This document shows, piece after piece, positions 5,305 through 10,392 of a stretch of 10,392 nucleotides of DNA. The notes under the pieces were generated by a model. The model searched no databases. It was not told the origin of the DNA and saw only the letters and a list, made by a program, of their open reading frames with translations. Source of the DNA: an uncultured Pseudomonadota bacterium (GTDB taxonomy: Bacteria > Pseudomonadota > Gammaproteobacteria > Burkholderiales > Methylophilaceae). The position numbers were made by a program, and so were the translations under genes. The stretch spans positions 1-10,392 of the forward strand of contig CAIOPD010000124.1 in assembly GCA_903860085.1 (NCBI GenBank), written 5' to 3'. Within the stretch, counting starts at the first letter, position 1; each line of letters opens with the position of its first letter.

Positions 5305-8118
5305 CTATAGCATCATTTTCAGGTATTGGGCAGTATAGCTTTCATTGCTTAGCGCTACTTGCTCTGGCGTGCCCTCAGCGATAATCACACCTCCGCCATC
5401 ACCGCCTTCAGGACCCATATCAACAATCCAATCAGCAGTTTTAATCACATCTAAGTTGTGTTCAATAATGACGATGGTGTTACCCGCATCACGTAAGCGG
5501 TGAATTACATCAAGTAATAATTGGATGTCGGCAAAATGCAGTCCAGTAGTCGGTTCATCCAAAATATATAGTGTACGACCAGTATCGCGTTTACTGAGTT
5601 CCAGTGCCAATTTAACGCGCTGCGCTTCACCCCCAGATAGCGTGGTAGCACTTTGTCCTAATGTGATATACCCCAAGCCCACATCGAGTAAAGTCTTGAG
5701 CTTACGTGCAATCACTGGTTGCGCACTAAAAAATACATGCGCCTGCTCAACCGTCATCTCTAGTACTTCGCGTATGTTCTTACCCTTGAACTGAATTTCT
5801 AAAGTTTCGCGGTTATAGCGATGGCCTTTACAAACATCACACGGCACATACACGTCGGGTAAAAAGTGCATTTCCACCCGAATCACACCATCACCTTGGC
5901 AAGCTTCGCAGCGACCACCTTTGACATTAAACGAGTAACGACCAGGGCCGTAACCACGAACGCGGCTCTCAGGTACGCCTGCAAATAAATCACGTATCGG
6001 CGTAAATAGGCCGGTATAAGTTGCGGGGTTAGAACGAGGTGTGCGGCCAATCGGACTTTGATCAACATCCACGACTTTATCGAAAAACTCCAAACCGTCT
6101 ATCTCACCAAATGGTGCTGGTTCTGTACTGCTGCCGTATAAGTGCTGAGCCACAATGCGGTACAAAGTATCGTTAATTAGTGTTGATTTTCCGCTACCTG
6201 ACACACCTGTAATGCAACTAAGCAAACCCACCGGTAATTTCAGTGTAACGTCTCTTAAGTTGTTGCCGGTGGCATTGCTCATTTTAATCCAGCGTGACGG
6301 ATTCGGCGGTGTGCGTTTTTTGTTGTAGGTGATTTGGCGTTTGCCGCTTAGGTATTCCCCCGTGAGCGAATTCACATTAGCTTTAATTTCTGCTGGCGTA
6401 CCTTCGGCCACAATTTGGCCCCCATGTTCGCCAGCACCAGGTCCGATATCCACCACATAGTCGGCAGCCATAATCGCATCTTGATCATGTTCAACCACGA
6501 TGACGCTGTTGCCAATATCACGCAGGCGTTTTAGAGTTTCGAGTAAGCGATCGTTATCGCGTTGATGTAAACCGATGGAAGGTTCATCCAATACGTACAT
6601 GACCCCAGTTAAGCCGCTACCGATTTGGCTGGCTAAACGAATGCGCTGCGCCTCACCGCCAGAGAGGGTTTCTGCAGAACGTGAGAGCGATAAATACTCT
6701 AATCCCACATTGGTTAAAAACTTAAGTCGGTTGCTAATTTCCTTCACTATCTTATCTGCAATGGCTAGCTTGGCGCCTGTGAGGACAAGGGTATCAAAGA
6801 AAGTAAGCGCTAACTTCAGTGGTACTTGGCAAACTTCGTGGATGTTCTTGTTACCCACTTTTACGTGACGTGCTTCTTTACGTAAGCGCGTGCCAGCACA
6901 GTCTGGACAGCTCTGTGAATTAAGGTATTTCGCAAGCTCTTCTCGCACAGTAGCGGAGTCGGTTTCATGATATCGACGTTTCAGATTATTAATAATACCT
7001 TCGAAACTATGCGATTTACTAAAGAAAGCACCGCGTTCATTTAGGTACTTAAAGCTGATAATTTCTTTGCCACTGCCGTGCAATAAAATCTGTTGTATAG
7101 GTTCGGCTAGCTTTTCAAAAGGGGTGTCTAAATCAAAATTATAATGGCCGGCTAAGCTCGATAACATTTGAAAGTAAAATTGGTTGCGTCTATCCCAACC
7201 TTTAATTGCCCCAGCGGCAAGAGAGAGATGCGGAAATGCCACAACGCGTTTTGGATCAAAAAAGTTGATATTGCCTAAGCCGTCACAAGTTGGGCATGCA
7301 CCCATAGGATTGTTGAAGGAGAATAAGCGTGGTTCGAGTTCAGCTAAAGAGTAATCGCACTCTGGGCAAGAAAATTTCGCTGAAAAAATATGTTCTTTTC
7401 CGCCATCCATTTCTAGCGCAATCGCCTTACCTTCAGCCAAGCGCAAGGCGGTTTCGAATGATTCGGCGATACGCTGTTTCATATCAGCATTCACCTTGAT
7501 ACGGTCTATCACTACATCAACACTATGCTTGGTAGTTTTGGTCAGTTGCGGCAAAGCATCCACTTCGTAAATTTGGCCATCAACACGCAGTCGCACAAAG
7601 CCTTGTGATTTTAATTGCTCAAATAAATCAAGTTGCTCACCTTTGCGGTTGCTGACCACCGGCGCCAAAATCATGAGTTTGGTGTCATCTGGCAAGGCCA
7701 GCACATGGTCCACCATTTGGCTGACGGTTTGTGCTTCAAGTTTAATAGCATGTTCAGGACATTCGGGGTCACCAGCACGCGCATAAAGCAGCCGTAAATA
7801 ATCGTGAATTTCGGTCACGGTACCTACAGTCGAACGTGGGTTGTGCGAGGTTGATTTTTGCTCAATCGAAATCGCTGGCGACAGGCCTTCAATCAAATCG
7901 ACATCGGGTTTATCCATACGCGCTAAGAATTGACGTGCATATGCTGACAATGATTCTACGTAACGGCGTTGGCCCTCTGCATATAGTGTGTCAAAAGCGA
8001 GTGAGGACTTACCTGATCCGGATAAACCAGTAATTACGACCAGCTGATTTCTAGGGATATCAAGCGATATATTTTTAAGATTGTGCGTGCGTGCACCGCG
8101 TATTTTGATGAATTCCAT
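5305..8118 (-). CDS. uvrA: Excinuclease ABC subunit A
   Basis: DNA-damage recognition ATPase of nucleotide excision repair; the dimer loads UvrB at lesions. The 937 residues match the full-length family. The first ATPase has Walker A GLSGSGKS (31-38), signature LSGGE (485-489) and Walker B VLDEPS (509-514). The second has GVSGSGKS (638-645), LSGGE (827-831) and ILDEPT (852-857). Zinc modules are C251/C254/C275/C278 and C737/C740/C760/C763, the latter the DNA-binding zinc finger; CPDC at 404-407 is a further CxxC pair. No lesion, frameshift or truncation is visible. The ATG lacks a strong Shine-Dalgarno. It is divergent from the MFS-ssb pair over a 70-bp gap and followed by the DUF2798 gene. 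Confidence 0.99.
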   Translation of the reverse strand: MEFIKIRGARTHNLKNISLDIPRNQLVVITGLSGSGKSSLAFDTLYAEGQRRYVESLSAYARQFLARMDKPDVDLIEGLSPAISIEQKSTSHNPRSTVGTVTEIHDYLRLLYARAGDPECPEHAIKLEAQTVSQMVDHVLALPDDTKLMILAPVVSNRKGEQLDLFEQLKSQGFVRLRVDGQIYEVDALPQLTKTTKHSVDVVIDRIKVNADMKQRIAESFETALRLAEGKAIALEMDGGKEHIFSAKFSCPECDYSLAELEPRLFSFNNPMGACPTCDGLGNINFFDPKRVVAFPHLSLAAGAIKGWDRRNQFYFQMLSSLAGHYNFDLDTPFEKLAEPIQQILLHGSGKEIISFKYLNERGAFFSKSHSFEGIINNLKRRYHETDSATVREELAKYLNSQSCPDCAGTRLRKEARHVKVGNKNIHEVCQVPLKLALTFFDTLVLTGAKLAIADKIVKEISNRLKFLTNVGLEYLSLSRSAETLSGGEAQRIRLASQIGSGLTGVMYVLDEPSIGLHQRDNDRLLETLKRLRDIGNSVIVVEHDQDAIMAADYVVDIGPGAGEHGGQIVAEGTPAEIKANVNSLTGEYLSGKRQITYNKKRTPPNPSRWIKMSNATGNNLRDVTLKLPVGLLSCITGVSGSGKSTLINDTLYRIVAQHLYGSSTEPAPFGEIDGLEFFDKVVDVDQSPIGRTPRSNPATYTGLFTPIRDLFAGVPESRVRGYGPGRYSFNVKGGRCEACQGDGVIRVEMHFLPDVYVPCDVCKGHRYNRETLEIQFKGKNIREVLEMTVEQAHVFFSAQPVIARKLKTLLDVGLGYITLGQSATTLSGGEAQRVKLALELSKRDTGRTLYILDEPTTGLHFADIQLLLDVIHRLRDAGNTIVIIEHNLDVIKTADWIVDMGPEGGDGGGVIIAEGTPEQVALSNESYTAQYLKMML

Positions 8119-8124
8119 AATGCT

Positions 8125-8154
8125 TTAACGAATATTAGGGCAACCTGCTAATAT
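8125..8154 (+). promoter_or_regulatory. Candidate sigma-70 promoter of the MFS-ssb pair
   Basis: In the 70-bp divergent gap, TTAACG (8125-8130, four of six to TTGACA) and TAATAT (8149-8154, five of six to TATAAT) are 18 bases apart. The overlapping AATATA at 8150-8155 would read as TATATT on the minus strand and could be the -10 of uvrA, but no good -35 accompanies it. No CTGT-N8-ACAG LexA box is seen in the gap. The match is weak and the call tentative. Confidence 0.35.
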
Positions 8155-8188
8155 ACCTACTTTTAGGATTTTAACTTAGTCATTTTTC

Positions 8189-9661
8189 ATGAATATATCG
8201 AATAAACAACCCGTCAATCAAACGCAAGATCTTTTTGCCGAGACTGCCGCTGATACCTTGGTATCATTAGCAATCCCCGATGCAGATAAAATGACCAAAG
8301 GTGAAATGCGCGCAACAAGCAGTTTGGCGGCTATTTATGGTTTACGCATGTTTGGTATGTTCTCCATTTTGCCAATTTTTGCTATCTACGCTTCAACCTT
8401 GTCCGAGAAGCCGAGTAGTCTAATGATCGGTTTGGCCTTGGGAGCCTATGGCTTAACTCAAGCCTTATTTCAGCTTCCATTTGGTATGGCTTCAGATCGT
8501 TTTGGTCGTAAACCTATAATCTATATTGGCCTCGCTATCTTTGCCGTGGGCAGTATGGTGGCAGCATTGGCGATGAATATAGAAACCATCATCTTGGGCC
8601 GTGTCATTCAAGGAGCGGGTGCAGTATCTGCAGTCGTGACTGCCTTGCTGGCAGATCTCACCCGTGATGAGCATCGCACCAAAGCGATGGCGACCATAGG
8701 CGCGACGATAGGGGTGGCTTTTGCCTTATCGCTGGTGGGTGGCCCATTACTAAATCAATGGATAGGCGTGCCTGGCATATTTGCCGTTACCGCCATACTG
8801 ACATTAGCCGCGATTGCCGTGGTTAAATTTGTGGTTCCCAATCCTGTGATCAGCTACTACCATTCTGATGCCAGCGCTGCCCCGGCCAAGCTAAAAGATG
8901 TGCTAAAAAATGCACAATTACTACGTTTAAATTATGGTATTTTTGCCCTGCATGCCGCGCAAATGGCTATGTTTGTGGTGGTGCCGTTTGCCATTACTAA
9001 ATCTAGCCATATCGATGTGAATCAGCATTGGCATATTTATCTACCCGTCTTACTGGTGTCTTTTGCCTTGATGGTGCCAGCGATTATTTATGCCGAAAAA
9101 CAAGCCAAAATTAAATTGGTATTTGTGAGCGCCATTGCTTTAATGCTACTAGCACAATTAATGTTTGCTGCTTCTATTGAGCACTTTTGGGGCATTGTCG
9201 CTTCGCTTACCTTCTACTTTATTGCTTTTAATGTGCTTGAAGCTTCTCTACCATCAATTATTAGTAAAATCGCACCAGCCGCGGCTAAGGGTACGGCGAT
9301 GGGTGTTTATAATACATCCCAATCACTGGGCATATTTGTCGGCGGAGCCTTTGGTGGTTATTTGTCGCACGTATTTGGCTTTGCCAGTGTGTTCATATTT
9401 TGTAGCATAATGATGCTGATATGGCTAATATTGGCATATTCAATGCAAGCGCCAGCAGCAGTCAGAACCAAGATGTACACCATGAGTGCTAAGTCTGATG
9501 TAATGACGGCAGAAGCGGCCGCCAAGCTTAAAGCTAAGCTTGCAAAAATTGCTGGTGTAATTGAGGTGGCGGTGTTGCCGCAAGAGCGGACGCTAATTTT
9601 AAAAGTAGATAAATTGCAAGATTGGGACGAGTCCCAAGTACTTAAATTGTTAAGGGGATAA
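8189..9661 (+). CDS. Major facilitator transporter, YajR-like, with C-terminal soluble domain
   Basis: Inner-membrane transporter of 490 residues. The hydrophobic profile fits twelve helices between about 44 and 430. MFS motif A is clear between helices 2 and 3 (GMASDRFGRKP, 99-109), and motif B-like GRVIQGAGAV lies at 137-146. The last 59 residues (432-490) are hydrophilic and resemble the ferredoxin-like YAM domain of E. coli YajR, with a GVIEVAVLPQERTLILKVDK stretch. Substrate is unknown; efflux is only a guess. The start is uncertain: the first 40 residues are hydrophilic and no ribosome-binding site precedes 8189. ATG at 8291 (residue 35) or 8306 (residue 40) would give a start close to the first helix. 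ssb follows after 2 bp, so the two are probably cotranscribed. Confidence 0.9.
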   Translation: MNISNKQPVNQTQDLFAETAADTLVSLAIPDADKMTKGEMRATSSLAAIYGLRMFGMFSILPIFAIYASTLSEKPSSLMIGLALGAYGLTQALFQLPFGMASDRFGRKPIIYIGLAIFAVGSMVAALAMNIETIILGRVIQGAGAVSAVVTALLADLTRDEHRTKAMATIGATIGVAFALSLVGGPLLNQWIGVPGIFAVTAILTLAAIAVVKFVVPNPVISYYHSDASAAPAKLKDVLKNAQLLRLNYGIFALHAAQMAMFVVVPFAITKSSHIDVNQHWHIYLPVLLVSFALMVPAIIYAEKQAKIKLVFVSAIALMLLAQLMFAASIEHFWGIVASLTFYFIAFNVLEASLPSIISKIAPAAAKGTAMGVYNTSQSLGIFVGGAFGGYLSHVFGFASVFIFCSIMMLIWLILAYSMQAPAAVRTKMYTMSAKSDVMTAEAAAKLKAKLAKIAGVIEVAVLPQERTLILKVDKLQDWDESQVLKLLRG

Positions 9662-9663
9662 AA

Positions 9664-10161
9664 ATGGCATCAGTGAATAAAGTAATCTTAGTCGGTAATT
9701 TAGGGCGTGACCCAGAAGTACGCTTCATGCCTAACGGTGAAGCGGTGTGTAATTTTAGTATTGCCACGACTGATAGCTGGAAAGATAAGTCTGGTGCCAA
9801 GCAGGAGCGTACCGAATGGCATAATATTGTCATGTATCGCAAGTTAGCAGAAATCGCCGGTGAGTATCTGAAAAAGGGTCGCCCTGTATATGTTGAAGGC
9901 CGCTTACAAACCCGTAAATGGCAAACCAAAGAAGGCCAAGATCGCTACACCACAGAAATTATTGCCGATCAAATGCAAATGTTAGGCGGCCGTGAAGGCG
10001 GTAGTAGCAATACTAGCTATGACGGTGGTATGGATCAAAGTAGCGCTGCTAGTGATTTCAATCAAGCGCCAGCAAATCATGCTGCAACGCCAGCTTCTAG
10101 TGCAAAGGCAGCAACTTCAGGGTCAGGTTTTGATGATTTTGAAGATGATATCCCGTTTTAG
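9664..10161 (+). CDS. ssb: Single-stranded DNA-binding protein
   Basis: Binds and protects single-stranded DNA in replication, recombination and repair, as a tetramer. The OB-fold domain (about 1-108) opens with SVNKVILVGNLGRDPEVR and keeps the aromatic stacking residues W39, W52 and W86 plus H53. A flexible Ser/Gly/Ala/Gln-rich linker (about 109-154) leads to the acidic tip DFEDDIPF, which recruits partner proteins. At 165 residues it is close to the E. coli protein. The start is well supported by AAGGGG (9652-9657), six bases before the ATG. It lies 2 bp after the MFS gene and ends before a terminator. Confidence 0.98.
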   Translation: MASVNKVILVGNLGRDPEVRFMPNGEAVCNFSIATTDSWKDKSGAKQERTEWHNIVMYRKLAEIAGEYLKKGRPVYVEGRLQTRKWQTKEGQDRYTTEIIADQMQMLGGREGGSSNTSYDGGMDQSSAASDFNQAPANHAATPASSAKAATSGSGFDDFEDDIPF

Positions 10162-10187
10162 CGACTACTTAGTTTAAAATAATAAAC

Positions 10188-10220
10188 AAACCCTCTAGAA
10201 CTGATTGTTTTAGAGGGTTT
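10188..10220. terminator. Bidirectional rho-independent terminator between ssb and kup
   Basis: A 10-bp perfect stem AAACCCTCTA / TAGAGGGTTT (10188-10197 with 10211-10220) encloses a 13-base loop. A T-rich run (TTCTTTGTTT) follows on the plus strand. On the minus strand the A-rich flank (AATAAAC) gives a T-rich tail too. It stands 26 bases after the ssb stop and 29 bases after the kup stop, so it can end both convergent transcripts. Confidence 0.85.
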
Positions 10221-10249
10221 TTCTTTGTTTACATATTGTTTTCAATTTG

Positions 10250-10392
10250 CTAAAAAGTGAGTTGTGAGCCAAGTTCCACTACACGATTTGGTGGTAAATG
10301 GAATTGGTTGGTAATCGTTTCAGCGGATCTGAATAGCCCAATAAAGATTTTTTTACGCCATAAAGCCATTTCCATGTTTTTAGTGGGGATGA
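10250..10392 (-). CDS. kup: Potassium transporter Kup, C-terminal end (partial)
   Basis: The minus strand is open from the window edge to a TAG at 10252-10250 and gives 46 residues. They include MEMALWRKKIFIGLFRSAET and end in FHLPPNRVVELGSQL plus two residues. The MALWRKK...LFxxxxRNAxxxxxFFxLPxxRVVELGxQ pattern is the conserved C-terminus of Kup low-affinity potassium uptake proteins. The membrane part lies outside the window, so length and integrity cannot be judged. It converges on ssb across the terminator. Confidence 0.88.
   Translation of the reverse strand, partial: IPTKNMEMALWRKKIFIGLFRSAETITNQFHLPPNRVVELGSQLTF

Noticed and set aside
8119..8188. Possible LexA/SOS box between uvrA and the MFS gene
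   Set aside because: No CTGT-N8-ACAG or close variant found on either strand.
9165..9410. 81-codon leucine-rich plus-strand frame
   Set aside because: Shifted-frame reading of the MFS membrane helices, which gives leucine-rich artefacts.
1..10392. Mobile elements, CRISPR arrays or defence islands
   Set aside because: No transposase, integrase, terminal inverted repeats or spaced direct repeats; all main genes are housekeeping and intact.

Overview
The window is an ordinary, densely packed chromosomal segment of a Gram-negative proteobacterium. Protein styles (NtrB/NtrC, UvrA, MtgA, DUF2798), moderate G+C and the gene order point to Betaproteobacteria. From memory I would guess Methylophilaceae (Methylotenera-like), at moderate confidence; no search was possible. 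I see no rRNA, tRNA, CRISPR array, insertion sequence or prophage.

Region 1 (1-2949) is a nitrogen-control block read on the minus strand. It holds the start of glnG/ntrC (only 17 bases in the window), glnL/ntrB overlapping it by 4 bp, a strong terminator, and then glnA, the glutamine synthetase with a tyrosine in its adenylylation motif. Upstream of glnA is a very good sigma-54 -24/-12 element preceded by two NtrC-like sites whose centres lie 31 bp apart. So the window carries the sensor kinase, the first codons of its response regulator, and what look like that regulator's binding sites at its classical target.

Region 2 (3049-5064) is a plus-strand set of three closely spaced genes: a single-domain rhodanese, aroE (shikimate dehydrogenase) and mtgA (monofunctional peptidoglycan glycosyltransferase). 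Both aroE and mtgA start with GTG and follow the previous stop by only 3 and 6 bp, which suggests coupled translation.

Region 3 (5066-8118, minus strand) is uvrA followed 5 bp later by a small two-helix DUF2798 membrane protein. The DUF2798 gene converges on mtgA with a single base between the two stop codons.

Region 4 (8189-10161, plus strand) diverges from uvrA. It holds a YajR-like major facilitator with an extra C-terminal soluble domain, then ssb 2 bp later with a good ribosome-binding site. A hairpin that can work in both directions separates ssb from the C-terminal end of a Kup potassium transporter on the minus strand, cut by the window edge.

The best second looks are the glnA control region, the divergent uvrA / MFS-ssb arrangement without an obvious LexA box, the YajR-like C-terminal domain with its uncertain start, and the DUF2798 gene attached to uvrA. 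I found no strong evidence of a previously undescribed system here.
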